Source: Zonotrichia leucophrys gambelii
Taxonomy: Eukaryota; Chordata; Aves; Passeriformes; Passerellidae
DNA length: 64,000 nt
Direction: 5' to 3'
Assembly (NCBI RefSeq): GCF_028769735.1
Contig: NC_088172.1
Location: 67,728,631-67,792,630 of the forward strand
The position numbers and the translations under genes are program-made. The notes under the pieces are model-generated. The model had not been told where the DNA came from. It was given only the letters and a program-made list of their open reading frames with translations, and searched no databases. Positions 38,035-49,899 of this stretch are shown here, one piece after another (within the stretch, counting starts at the first letter, position 1; each line of letters starts with the position of its first letter).

Positions 38035-41000
38035 ATTTTCTGTTCAAGTGCAGAAATGTTGGTTGCAAGATAAGCAATGCAAAGAGGAATATAGGTTGAT
38101 CTAGATGACATCTTCTCATAGTCTCTTGTATGAGTCTTGTCATTGCCAATATAAAACCTGATGTTGTTTTTAATTTTTTTTCTGAACAGATATACAAATC
38201 ATAATATTACAAGAGAGGGGAAACCACTACCATACTGATTAGGAGAATATGTCATTAATACTTTTTTTTTGCTTCCCCTCACTGCTGATTAGCTGGTATC
38301 ATGACAGAGTTTTTGGCACAACAAGGAGGTGGTGTGGAGTCTGGGCCAAGAGCTGGGAAGGAGATGAGAGGGGATGCTTGGGAAACGATGCAAAGTGCCA
38401 TTGCTAAGGAGTGTCTGAACAGGCTGGCTGCTTTGTAGATCTGACTGCAGCTCAGAGTTGCCAGCCTGTGAGTCAGTGTTGGACATGCTTGGCACTAGTG
38501 ACTTTGCAGTTTCCATTAGGCATGGCTGTGCCCTTGAGGCAGATAGCAATTCTGAACTTGACTTCACTTTTTTTTCACTAGTTTCTAACACATCTGTGAC
38601 AAGAAATGCTGTGCTTCTTTATGCACTTGTGGGGAAAGAAAGAATTATAAGGAGATAGCACTTCTGATTGAAATCTCTGCTCTTTCATTTCATCTCTAAA
38701 TCAAATATTGTTTTAAGGTTTTTTCAGTATTCTGTAAGAAAAGAAAAGTTAAACTTTTGATAAGGTTTTATCTACAGGCATTTCTTTTCATCGTAAGAAA
38801 AACAGGTTTTAGGGACCTGTAAGGAATTACTTCCTATTCCCCTCCATAGTGTTGCTGAGTTTTTCAGTTAGAAAGTGGTGGTGAAGAGATAGTTGAGGAA
38901 GACAGAATGAAGAGACAGCATCTACCCATCTGCAAATATGAAATGTATTTAGATTTAATAAAGGCAGTGAGCAAAGGGATGGGACTTGAGCAAGTGGAAA
39001 GCCTTGATGGCTTTGACAAGCCTTTTCTTTATTCTCTTGAGCTAATTGAGTCACTTGACAGGTTAGCATCAGGGTACAGTCAGATTCTGACAGGCTAATT
39101 TGAGCTTCTGGTTCCAATGAAACATATGTACACACTCACTATATTTAGTGACAATCAGTGTCATTTTCTGCTTCAATGCAGACAGCTCAATACATTTATT
39201 CAGCTGCTTATCTGGAAATGAAGCAAGCAACTCAGTGATGAAGGTCAAGCCAAAGGGTTAGGTCAGGGGGTCTATTTGCACTCTTCACAGTGCTTGGTAC
39301 CCAGAGGAGGATGGGAAGTTGACCATTAAGCTGGTCTGAGTGAAACTGGTAGAGAGGGACAAAGGATGGAAACTGCTATAACTTGCCATTTGATGTGGTA
39401 AACAGAGGGATTTTTCTTTGCCATAATTGAGCTAGAGACTCAAAACACTAGTGACAAAACTATCCCTGCTTAGTAGCATCTGCCTCCCTAACACTGAGTA
39501 AGCATAAAACCACTCAGCATTGCATAATCTTAACTACCTTTTGGAAGGATTTTGAGGAAATTGGCCAGCTGGACTGTGCTGAAAGGCAGCAATCCTCAGC
39601 CATGAGCTGTCCTTTAAAACTGAGGAAGTTAGACTGTGTGCACCCTGACACAAATATCCATTAGTACTACAACTCTACAATCAGAACTCTAAGTGATAAA
39701 TAACTTTACGAAACTCCTTAATATTCTTTTTGCACAAATAGTTTGCACTTGCTTAATGTCACCCTTGTACTACTGCTTTGGCAAATTTGATTTGGGCCCT
39801 AAAATAACTAGATTAATGTTTCATGAAGTCATAGGGAAGAAGGAATATAATTTTTCTGCGTTAGCTCATGTTTGTTAAAGTTCCCATAACTCAGAGTCAA
39901 GACCTGTTTTGTTACATCATCTTTGGCTAATGGTAAAATCTTAGCACTTTTTTGCTATAAATCTAGTGAAACTAAGGCTCCATGACATTCTCCTCTCTCC
40001 AACTCTTAAATTCTCTGTTGGTAGAAATTATATTTTTCTGTTGGAGCAGATGTAGCTATTCAGTGTGACTGTAAAATATCTGAAGTATGTAGTGTCAAAT
40101 CCTTATTGTAGCATACAGAAAAGCATGTATGCTAGTAAGGCTGTAGCATTGGACTTCTTTATTTTTTTGTTTATGATGGTTGAGCTCTGTGTGCAAGCAG
40201 AGACAACTAGTGCAGAGATTGTTATAGCTATCCATTGCTAAGTTTGTTATGACTGATACTCTGATGTAGTTGTAAAAGCAAGAGTTGGAGATGTCTTAGA
40301 CCTGTTTGTCTCAGGTCCCATTTGTCTCAGGTTCTCAGGAACCACTTTTGTTCACTTGGTGTAGCTGTGTTTTGTATCTTTAGGAGGTCTCTACTTTTTT
40401 CTGATCAATGGAGGCCAACACATGGCTAAGATGCCAGAAGTCTGCACTGAGCTATAACTGGTTAATTTATGTAGCATGGCAGACTTTGGCTTTTGCTTCC
40501 AGCCTATTTTCAATCTTTGTTTCACAATTAACAAAATTCAGTTGTCACTTTGGGGACAGGGGATAGAGGAAGAGAAATGTGCAATGAAAGCTTACAGCTG
40601 GATTTCCAGGGTTTGGCTTTCATCTGCTCTTACTACTCGTGGCAGGACTTCTATTTTAACATTTTATTTGTTTTCCGAATACCAGTCTCCTCAAGAGTGA
40701 CCATTTAACAGAAGTTGAAGAAAATGTATCTGGTATCTTATCTGGAAAATTTGATAATTTTCTGTAGGCTTTATTCCATTTTAAAGTATTAACATGTTTC
40801 TTTGAGATGTATCCCTGTCTTCTATCAACACAGTCTTTCATTTCTCTACAAGGTTATGTTGATTATATGCTAATGTGATGATGTTGTCATTCAAAATGAA
40901 GATCAATCTTTTAATGCTAATGCAGTGATTTTAGTTTTGGAGAAAAACCTGTCGTTAGCTCCATCATGACAACTTTGTGTGATATATGTCACAGTTTGGA

Positions 41001-42709
41001 ATTGATCCAACTAAGTGTTATGTTGTAAACACTGTGTTTCCTTTCCAGTGTTCAGAGGCTGAGGTGTAATTTATTCCAATCAGGATGTACTTTGACAAGC
41101 CAGCTGAATGGGATGCAGCTGCTGTTGTTAAATATTTCCACCTCTCCCTGCTTTTCAGGTTTTCCCAGATGTCATAATCTTCAGAGCTCTCCATGCTGGC
41201 ATTACAAGTAGCTCTGTCAAGGGCTAGGAGGAAGCGAGAGTGGGATGTGCTGGAAGGAAAAGTAGCCCATTATGCTCATTATAGGAAGAGATGGACAAAG
41301 AGTTTTGATTGGAAAAGCCTTCTGCACTGATGAATGACTAATTCACTTGGATTCTAAATCTGACAGTTATTGTGCACTTGATGAATGCTTTGGAAATTCT
41401 ATATGTGGAAAGACATCTCATAATAACATGATTCAGAAACAGTGAAGCAATAAGCCTTTTAAAACCAGAGATCCTACCTGACCTGAAATTATGTTGACTC
41501 TGCTTTGGAATACAAAAACTTTGAAAGCTGGTGTGTTTTCCTCCACTCCACAAGCGTAGCAGGTAAAAGGCATTGCAGTAGTCTTTACATACCAATAGAA
41601 ATGCCTGTCTCCTAAACTATTCCTCCTAAGCCCATGAAACTTCAGCTGGATAACTCTTTAGGGAGCTTTGTACAACTTTTCATTGTCCTTTTGCAATGGA
41701 ATGAGCAGTGGAGTTATTCCATGGGGTCTTTTGAAAATGTATCAGTAGGAAACAGTGTATGAGGCTGTCTGCATCTCTTGAAATTGAGTCCTTGCCACTT
41801 TTTGACTGGCAAAAAAGCAGTAAAGCTTACCTGTATTTTGTTTAGCCACAAGCATCACACAAACTTATTATTCCATCATTGGCTGAACACATTTCTTAGG
41901 GTTTTCTGTGCTGTGGATTATCTGACTGGCTAGTTGACTTCAGCAGAGCTCTGACTTTCATTTTAAATGAAATTTAATTTTTTCTCTGACTCTCATTTTA
42001 AATGACATCAAAAATACTTTCTCAACAATTTAATTTCTCTTACAAAAGCTACTTTTTCTTGTAGTGTCCATAACTTTTTTCCTGTGGTCAAAATTTTTTA
42101 CTGTAATGGTGAAGTAAATGGGAGAGAGTTATACCTTTGTTATAGCAGAGCAAGTGAAATTAGAGCTGGGTCTTGGGTTTAATGACTCTTGCAGCCTTTG
42201 TTGCTCTGATTTCTAGAGCTAGGAAATAAATTTTAGTTTACTACATTCAATGTATCCAAACATCTTTACAGGGAGAATAATGTGTTGACTATTACTTTCA
42301 TGGTCTTTAATTGAAGGTAAAAGCAAAGACCACCAACAATTAAAGAATACTTTTCCTCTTTGAGATCAAACTGCAAGGAGAAAATAGTACAGAAGGCCTA
42401 CTGGGGTTACATGATGTCTCTGAGCAGATTTGGGAATAGATGAGATTAAATGTACAATAGTTTCTCTATGAATGCTCAGGGAAAGCCTTCCCAACTCCAA
42501 CACATACTGGATACTGCTTTGGGAATTGCTCTGAAAAAGTCTCCCATTGATGGCTTTTAGGCATTTCTGCTACCTCCAGTATAGGAGAGTAGTAGAGAGA
42601 ATAGTCAGGTTATCTGTTAATAAAGATATCAGATTTCAGAAGTTTGGCTGTGAATTCTGAGTAGACACAGCCTAATGCACTGTATTGCAAAGTTGTTCTG
42701 GCTTCCTTA

Positions 42710-43040
42710 CACAGACCTCTGCAACCTCCTGAAAGGGGCTGTGAACAGCTGAGCCCCAGCCCTGCTCCAGGCAGTCAGTGACAGAACAAGAGGACATACT
42801 CTTAAGCTGCACCAGGGGAGGTTTAGGTTGGACATTAATAAACTTTTCTTCACAGACACAGTGATTAGATGCTGGAATGGACTGCCAATGGGAGTGATGG
42901 AGTCACTGTCCTGGTGGTGTTTAAGGAAAGACTGGATGTGGCACTTAGTGCCATTGTCTGGTTGACATGGTGTTAGGTCAGAGATCGCACCTGAGGATCT
43001 CAGAGGTGTTTTCCAACGTTATGGATTCTGTGATTCTGTG
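42710..43040 (+). mobile_element. CR1 LINE 3' fragment, sense
   Basis: A 5'-truncated CR1 on the plus strand. In order it shows GCAACCTCCTGAAAGGGGCT, CAGGGGAGGTTTAGGTTGGA, CATTAATAAACTTTTCTTCA, CTGGAATGGACTGCCAATGG, AAGACTGGATGTGGCACTTA and the terminal ATGGATTCTGTGATTCTGTG. The last is the octamer repeat that ends avian CR1 elements. It has no coding capacity. Confidence 0.92.
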
Positions 43041-46000
43041 ACCACCCCAGAGGGTCCCCTACTAGGATTTAAAAGGGCATGTAACCATGTTCTTTTGGGT
43101 AAAGGCCAACTGTATTGCTAAAATGCCAATTAATGTGGTTTGTAATACTTCTGTGGTTCATATTCTAGCCTGCTACAGGTTTGGTTTGTACTTTTGTTTC
43201 ATTTCACAGAAATGGAAAACAGGTGAGAAATAGTGATTTGACAGTAACTTCCTGACTTTACATAACATTAAGGCTCTATTTGGACAAAGCAGAAGACCTG
43301 CAATGCACTCCCAACTCCTTGGGCCTACTATTCCCCTTCCAAAAGGTGTCAGCAACATGACTTGATGGAAACCACATCATTTTGAAGTCTGCTAGTGTTT
43401 ATTAAGTTCTTGAGAAACAACCTACTTGCTTCTGGTTTGTGTGGTAGTTCTAATTTTCCTTTGTTTCCTCATTCTGCCTTTATGTTTCCTTTTCATATAC
43501 GACAATTGGGAAATGATAAAAATAAGTTCATGTTTACTTTCGTCATCATCCACTGATTCTGCTCTGCACAATAGGATGACTTATGAAAGTGACAAATCAG
43601 GGCAAATTTTCTAGGTTAAAAAACAACACTATCAAAATCTGATTGCTGACAGTACAAAGTGCATTTTTTTCTGAATGCTGTCTACTTCTTACAATTACAA
43701 TCCACAATACTGCCACTACAAATTCAGAGTTTTCAGTGTTTAGATTCAAGAAGAAATGTGAACAATATGCCTTTGTTTTCTGAATAGTGTCTCTACTGAG
43801 AAAAAGTCAAGGGTAACACTTGACTACAGATGGGTTTTTCTCAGATTCTTCATCAGGATAATCTGCTTCAATTTTATTACAATCTATGTTGATTTCTTCC
43901 TTCATAATTGCCAAATCCTGAAAAATGAATAACTACTTGACTTAAATGTGCAGGGTAGTGTAAGCTGAGCTGAAATCTCCATCATATAATTTATTTCAAG
44001 ACATTTCTACTTTGAATCTGGTGAGCAAAATAAGAATATATTTTGGGGTTTGGGTTTTTTTTTAAATGTCTGGTTTTGGTTTTAAAATTCCAGTAATTTA
44101 AACTATCTAAGAGAAACTTTCTGGATTCTTTGTAGTCACTAAAGAAATAGGCTGTGGGCACTCTTGTCCAGAAAATCAAGTCTGAATTTTTTTGGGTTTT
44201 TTTTCCATATGGAGTTTAATATATAATTTAAGAAAAATATCTTGTATTTATCATATGATTCATCACAGTGGTATTATACTATGACAATCAGATGCTTTAG
44301 AAAAATACTATCAAATATATGCAATTCTGCAAGGATAAATGACATCTATGTTTTAAACTCAATAGTTTCTGAATTCAAAGACAGGTGCTCTGCGACATGG
44401 CATGTAGTTCCTTTTTTTAAAGTTCTTTCTTCTAGATTCATTGTTTCTTTCTGGACTCTTCCAGACCCCTCATGTAGGGAGGACACTAGGTAGAAGTGCT
44501 CCTTTGCTGTGCTCTTTCTTTGTTAAATTTCCTTCAGACCATTTTGGGCATAGAGTAGTTTTTAATGAGAGTTAGCATAGATTTTGTTTCTGGGTACAAT
44601 GTGTAAAGTTCTGGTGCCATCATTCACTCTTTGTAAGGGTCAAATTGACAATGGCAAATACTGAATACCCTTTGGTACAAAAAATGAATATAGAGAGCTA
44701 AAGGTACTTGCACTTCTTTCCTAATAATCTCACAGATTGTGCGCTTCAAACCTTAAAAAAAAACACCAAAGTTTTGGACAACAATGACACCTGCTGAAAA
44801 ATTACTCTTCTTTTAAGTAGCTAAGCAGAAAGAGGCCAACTTTCCTGCAATAGCTTAGTAATGAGAGCACTGATTTTTAAATACTTTCTGAATGACAAAT
44901 ACTATTTTTCAATCTTCTCCTTTTTATAATGGCTAAATCATTTACTATCTTTTTGCTTCATTTTTTATGCATTATGATAATCAAGAGTTGAGATATAAAG
45001 ATTTTTTTTCGTGAAAGCTAAATTTGTTTGTGGTCAGTAGTTAGTGTCTCCTAGGAATTTATAAATTTTTTTAATGTGTCTTGAAACAATCTTTGTTGAA
45101 ATTAGTCTGGGTTAAATAGATCAGTTTGTAAAACAATGGGTACAGCTGGCACAAAACAACTCCATGCAAATACATTGATCTGCTCCTTCTGTCCTGCATT
45201 CCGCACTGTAGTGGCCAGCCTGCCATCATTCATCGAGACATTGATACAATCAATTGATACAAGAGGCAATGATACAATCACTGTTGATGTGGGTGCAAGA
45301 ATATAGAGATCTACAGCTGCTTAACAGCTCAGATCAGCTTTCATTGTTGGCATCAGAAATGTTTTACCCAGGTAGATAAAAATTGTGTACTGTGATGTGC
45401 ACTGATGCCTTTTAAACCCTATGCAAGTCCAGAATGAAAAAGAATTTTCTTCTCTCTTCTCCTGTCTCTGGCATTTATGCCCAGGTGAAATAGACATAAA
45501 CGTTTTTTCCAGAGTTAATTATAGGGGGATAAATTGCCATATCTTAGAGTAATTCCACTTCCTGTCTTAGAATTACAATGTTAAAAACTTACTGGTATTT
45601 TATCTGCTTTATTTCTCATATCCACTACTGCTTCTTGCCTTCTTCTGCTTCTTCTCAAAAACAGTCTCATTCTTCCACCCTCTATAATGGAATGACTAAT
45701 ATTTATTCTTCATGAGAATTCTCTTCAAGAAGGAGAACTGAGGGGATGCTATTTTTCATTATTCATTACTCCATGTTACCTCAGATTGCTAATGTTTTTG
45801 TCTTTGTTTTTTTGTCTGGTTTTGTAATTCCTTTTGCAGTGTGGCAATAGTGGCTTTTGTATACTTTTGGTGCCAGAGCTGCCACAGCAGAGTTCTATTT
45901 ATGGCTTGTCATAGCAGAGTGGAAAAAGATCTTGGGTAAAGATATTAACATGGCAAGTTCCAGCTGGTGCAGACCAATCTGAACAATAGGATTACAAGTG

Positions 46001-47579
46001 GACTGGCATGCCATATTGTGAAGCTGTTGTCAGAAAATTATTATCCAAGGCTTCACACATGGAGGATTGCAAATGCTTTCAGGCTTTTCTTCAAAGCACA
46101 GTTTGCTGAAAGAAAAGGGAGGGAACAGAAAGAGGAGCAAATAACCTGTTCTTAGGGCACAAAACTTTAGGAGTGGAGTGCTGCTTGGTATTCAGAGACA
46201 AATGCAACTATCAGGTATGAATTTTTTTTAAGATAGACCAGTTTTTCTGCATTTGTCAGAACTGTTATCTGACATAACACTCATATGCAAAATAGAAGTT
46301 AAATATATACTGAAACAGTTCACCATAATTAAAAATTTCACTGATGTTGCTGTGCAGTTGGGATTCTTCAAAGATTATGTGGTGACATTTATCCCTATGA
46401 AATTTAACCTAACAGTAGTGGATGGAGCAGGACTAGCAAGTTGGTCCAATGTCTTTGGTGAATGACATGTAAATCAGCATTTCACTACTGGTTCACAGAT
46501 CTCTGTCAGTGTGGCTTCCCTCCTTCTGCCTTCATGCTCTTTATTACTTGACACACACAGGCTCATGAAGCTGCAAAACAATGTACAAGTAGATGCCTGA
46601 GACCTCACAGTGTGTTTTGCCCCAATAAGTAATGACAATCTGTTGTGTTGAGATGCTACTAAAGTGGTTCTGAAAGGCAAAGTATGGTGTTGAGTCACAA
46701 GTTGCAGTTTTGCATGAATTGAAGGTTTTAATGTGATCATTCAGACTGGCTCCACTGAAGCAATTTTATGGCTTTGTGTTAATTTGTCTGGGAGACATTT
46801 ATGGTATTAATAATGTTGCAGGTTAGCCTAGCATTATGTTCAGTGTTGCAGTGGACTCACAATAAATGGATGCTTGGGCTCTATCAAAACATGACAGTCC
46901 TTCTATTTCCAAAATACCCAGTAATAGTGGCTGCTTCCTAGAAGTCTATTATGTGCTATGAGGGAGTTTTTATCAAAGCAGGCATAGTACAACTCCATGT
47001 TATGGATTCTTTGTTTGTTCCCTTATTGCCTCTTTCTGGTACTTCATTGCCATCAAGCTGCTTGTGATTAACACAGTACACCTGTTTCTGTATGCTTCCT
47101 GTATGCTACATTTTTTTGCTATTAGGTTGCTATTAGGTTAAAAAATGTATGCTACATTTTTTTGCTCTTAGGTTAATCCTCTAGAAAGTGACTCTTTTCT
47201 TTCACAATTTTTAGAAGCTACTCAGGAATCTACACCTTTATGCTGAGAAATAAGTGCCTGCAATGAAGGCTGTGAGGCTGTACAGATGGAGCAGCTCTGA
47301 CAGGACTCTCTGATCCTATCAAGTGACTCACCTTATGACTGTGGAGCAACTGAAGGATAGCTGTGCTTGCTGCTCTGCTTTCCTCTGTCATGGTTCTCTG
47401 CACATCCTCATTCTGGCCACAAACAGAAGTAGAAATGACACAGTGTGGTGAGATATAAAGTGGCTGGACTGGCTAAGCTTTGGTTAGCACAGGATACATT
47501 CCAAAGTGACATGGTTGGAGCCACTTGAATATGTCCTGTTTCAAGATTTCTTTCTTTGAGGAAGAGACTCTGGTAATAT
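43041..47579. other. Unique AT-rich DNA, no gene
   Basis: No gene or transposon recognised. A short cluster of near-repeats (GATACAATCA) lies at 45242-45282. Frames are at most 88 codons and unremarkable. Confidence 0.4.
47101..47174 (+). repeat. 28-bp direct duplication, period 46
   Basis: GTATGCTACATTTTTTTGCT followed by a TTAGGTT end occurs at 47101-47128 and again at 47147-47174 with one mismatch. The intervening 18 bases contain another GCTATTAGGTT. This is local slippage or a duplication. Confidence 0.9.
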
Positions 47580-47584
47580 TGATT

Positions 47585-47938
47585 CCTGGGAAATGATTGG
47601 CATCTGACTCCAAGGCTTCAGAATGCTGAACACTCTCTTTATTAAAACTATATTATATTACATTATATTATACTATATCTAGACTACAAAGAATACTGAA
47701 GAAAACTCGTGACTGTCTCCTGACAGTCAGGACAAAGCTTTGAGTGATTGGCCAAGGAAACAAAACAATCCTCAGCAGAATCCAATTACCAAATTCCTTC
47801 AAGTAAATAATCTTCCAAAACATTCCACATGTTCACAAGCACAGGAACATCAAATGAGATAAGAATTGTTTTGATCATTATTTTCTCTGCTTCTCTCACG
47901 GCTTCTCTCTGTTCAGAGGGCATGTGAACACCACACTT
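47585..47938 (-). mobile_element. Songbird-type ERV LTR, antisense, approximate ends
   Basis: Read on the minus strand, the element starts TGTGGTGTTCACATG (from about 47933). It continues through a CTTATCTCATTTG stretch and AATTGGATTCTGCTGAGGAT, then a TATTATAT-rich block, AATAAA (complement of 47638-47643) and GGAGTCAGATGCCAATCATT. This order matches a common passerine ERV LTR I remember. The polyadenylation signal is placed correctly near the 3' end. I could not find a convincing target-site duplication, so boundaries are approximate and the copy may be truncated. No internal retroviral sequence adjoins it. Confidence 0.65.
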
Positions 47939-48885
47939 CCCCAGGTTCATTTTCTATTTGATGGATACTTCTTGTGCCTACATTGTCATGTTCTTCTATT
48001 GCTGTAATGTTGGTGTGGGGCCAGACTTTGCTGCTCACTCTCAGCTTCCCAGCCTAGCTCCTGCCTGAACTTGTCTGAGCATTCAAGGACACTTCATGTG
48101 TTTTATTCTAGCAGTGCCAGATACATGATGGTCTTCCACTGTGTTGTGGTGGGTACTTGGCCTTGGCCCAGACTCTTGGCTCATTTAATGGGGGCAGAAA
48201 GGAACTTTTCTGTGAGGATCCAACTCATTTTGGTGAGAAGATAGCTCAGCTTCACGGATGTCACTTTTCCACACTGTTTTGCTACTGCTGATCAGGACCT
48301 TTAATCTTGCTTCAGCCAACCAGCTCTTGCACCCTGCAAAGCCTTCCCTTTTTCCCCAGAATGCCCCATCTCAGGGAATTCTTGCTGCTTCTAGGCTTAA
48401 TTTCTGTTTCCCTGTTCTTTCATCAGTCAGAGTTTCAGAGTAAAAGCTGTCAAGGCACACACTTTACCATCTCCATGGGATTTAATACCCTCCCTCCCGA
48501 AACTATCATTCAGAATAACTTTAGTGCTGCTTCATTTAGTGCTATACTGTTTGGTATTGGTACTGGGACAGGAAAATTCATGAGCTCTGTTGACTGATAG
48601 AAAGTTTTTTCAGCTTAGCTATTGCTCTTTTAGGGTCAACAGGGAAGTAGAGATCTGTGTGTGTTAGGAAGCTCCTAATTCAGCATTAGATTCCATAGCC
48701 ATTTGCTTCTTAAGTCCTTAGGAATACTCAGGAAGATCAGTCTCCCTGATACATAATACAGAGATACAGAGATTTGTGGAATTATTACTAGTAGTGGAAT
48801 TTCTCAAGGATTTAGCCAAATATAATGCTGAGTGTTGTCTTTCATATTGCCAGCTGGTGGCTTTCAGTTGACTTTGCTGATCAGG
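47939..48885. other. Spacer between LTR and provirus
   Basis: Unique sequence with moderate GC content. Frames of 61 and 96 codons (48258-48597) overlap and show no domain. No gene is called. Confidence 0.4.
48880..48885. repeat. Provirus target-site duplication, left
   Basis: ATCAGG directly before the TG of the 5' LTR. It is identical to 52175-52180 directly after the CA of the 3' LTR. Six base pairs is the duplication made by class II and alpharetroviral-type integrases. Confidence 0.95.
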
Positions 48886-49275
48886 TGTCGGATCTCAAGA
48901 TCTCAGTCCTGAGATGCTGAGCCTCCGAGACCACCTTGGGGGGCTCGGGAGTCCTGGAATGTTGCCAGAAGTGTCTGGTGGCTGGACTTTGGTCCTACAC
49001 AGGAGACGACAAGGATGAGGGCTTCACCGGGTGAATGGTGAAGGGATTAGCTAATTAGAGGGTGAGACACAGGGTTTAGGATTTATGTACAGGGGGGTTT
49101 AAAGGAGTAAGATGGAGGAATTGGGGTGTGTCCTGCCCTCCTTCTTCTTCCTCTTCTCCTTCATCTTCTTTGGCCACGGTGGCACCTTTGGATTGGTTAT
49201 TACTGAGAGTACACCGAGTTATAAGAAGAAATGGTATTGGGGAAAAATGATAAATATTGTACACGTAACAAAGGG

Positions 49276-49281
49276 TATAAA
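49276..49281 (+). promoter_or_regulatory. TATA box of 5' LTR
   Basis: TATAAA in the context GGGTATAAAGATACG. It lies about 80 bp after a reverse CCAAT box and about 100 bp before the polyadenylation signal, the expected order for a retroviral LTR. The 3' LTR has the same element at 51956-51961. Confidence 0.8.
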
Positions 49282-49377
49282 GATACGTGGCTGCCTGGGA
49301 GGGCAGACAGTGTGCTCATGGCTGACTGCTGAGCAGATCTTTGTTCGGCTGAAAGAACATCTTTTAGATAAACAATT

Positions 49378-49383
49378 AATAAA
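49378..49383 (+). terminator. Polyadenylation signal of 5' LTR
   Basis: AATAAA in the context TTAATAAACATAAAA. Its counterpart in the 3' LTR is at 52058-52063, which would end the proviral transcript. Confidence 0.8.
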
Positions 49384-49496
49384 CATAAAAACCGAAAGAA
49401 GAACTGAAGCCTCTTCTCGTCCTTCGATACGCGGGCTGCCCCAAGGCCACCCCTGGCCTTTCCAGGCCCCTCAAACAGCCGAGATAACCGGACACT

Positions 49497-49537
49497 TGGC
49501 GTTCCCTGGGCGGACAAGAACCACCACAACCTTTCGG
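49497..49537 (+). promoter_or_regulatory. Primer-binding site, extended tRNA-Asn match
   Basis: Starting 2 nt after the LTR, the sequence matches the complement of vertebrate tRNA-Asn(GTT) from its CCA end. The matching blocks in order are TGGCGT, CCCTGGG, GAACCACCA and ACCTTTCGG, separated by an extra T, four substitutions and an inserted CA. By my count 34 of 38 tRNA positions match. A normal primer site covers only about 18 nt. Here the match runs through the T arm and variable loop to about tRNA position 39, the 3' strand of the anticodon stem, then stops. The tRNA sequence is from memory. Another tRNA with a similar acceptor stem would not explain the distal blocks. Confidence 0.75.
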
Positions 49538-49557
49538 GGGGAGATAAACCGGACATT

Positions 49558-49583
49558 TGGCGTTCCCCGGCTGGGCACCACCA
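49558..49583 (+). promoter_or_regulatory. Second primer-binding-site-like copy
   Basis: TGGCGTTCCCCGGCTGGGC followed by an ACCACCACC run, 2 nt after a second LTR-end copy (49541-49555). It resembles the complement of the tRNA-Asn acceptor and T stem less well than copy 1 and lacks the distal ACCTTTCGG block. Confidence 0.6.
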
Positions 49584-49828
49584 CCACCCTCAAAGCCCTG
49601 AAGACCAGAGAGAAGAAGAAAACAAAAAGCCAACAGAGACTGCAAAAAAAACAGCAGTCACTGAGGAATCCACCTCTCAGTTTCTGCCGAAGACAATTCG
49701 TAGCAGAACAGCCCAGATCGGACCCAGAAAGGTGCCCTGGGACCATCTCTCGTGATCTGCTGGACAGAGACCGAGACCTCCAGACTGCTCTGACGAGAGA
49801 TTTGGTAAGAAAGCCTGAAAATAAGAAC

Positions 49829-49879
49829 ATGGGGGGCACACCTTCCCAGGAACAACGGGAAACTTTGTCCGCCTTATAA
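49829..49879 (+). pseudogene. gag: Gag start remnant, 16 codons
   Basis: An ATG at 49829 opens a frame beginning MGGTPSQEQRE and stops at 49879. A glycine at position 2 and serine at position 6 fit the N-myristoylation consensus found at the start of many retroviral Gag matrix proteins, where the lipid targets Gag to the membrane. It lies about 335 bp after the LTR, a typical leader length. The frame ends after 16 residues and no capsid or zinc-knuckle sequence follows, so it encodes no functional Gag. A donor-like TTGGTAAGA lies just upstream at 49802-49810. The assignment rests on position and the N-terminal motif only. Confidence 0.5.
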
Positions 49880-49899
49880 GGTGTGACACAAACATACAC

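Larger units (their letters stand above)
28511..42709. other. Long unique AT-rich region, mostly featureless
   Basis: About 14 kb in which I recognise no transposon. It holds one candidate exon (29161-29282) and a few small repeats, listed separately. Frames of 111-113 codons at 28701-29039, 30574-30909 and 31479-31820 have no recognisable domain and no splice context, and look like chance. The segment 37370-37610 is very AT-rich with TAATTA-like motifs and could be regulatory, but this is untested. Confidence 0.35.
48886..49494 (+). repeat. 5' LTR of provirus
   Basis: A 609-bp LTR with TG and CA ends (TGTCGGATCTC ... CCGGACA). A reverse CCAAT box (ATTGG, 49192-49196) precedes TATAAA (49276-49281). 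AATAAA lies at 49378-49383, so U3, R and U5 can be placed in order, with R probably starting about 25-30 bp after the TATA box. It differs from the 3' LTR near 49028, 49039, 49043-49044, 49161, 49295, 49316 and 49489. Some differences are at CpG-derived positions. An open frame crosses from 49112 into the leader but is not a known viral protein. Confidence 0.97.
49481..49600 (+). repeat. Tandemly duplicated LTR end plus primer site
   Basis: A unit of about 60 bp is present twice. Copy 1 (49481-49540) starts GAGATAACCGGACA, the last bases of the LTR, followed by CT and TGGCGTTCCCTGGG. Copy 2 (49541-49600) starts GAGATAAACCGGACA, then TT and TGGCGTTCCCCGGC. Each copy thus has an LTR terminus, a 2-nt spacer and a primer-binding-site-like TGGCGT. 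The copies differ enough that the duplication is older than this insertion or arose by mismatched copying. I cannot say which copy would prime reverse transcription. Confidence 0.85.

Noticed and set aside
49497..49537. A functional tRNA-Asn gene on the minus strand
   Set aside because: Only the 3' half of the tRNA is represented, with two insertions. The D arm and anticodon are missing, and position next to the LTR explains it as a primer site.
49112..49879. 255-codon frame from the 5' LTR into the leader
   Set aside because: It begins inside U3/R of an LTR, crosses the primer-binding region and matches no viral protein. Only its last 17 codons coincide with the gag-like start.
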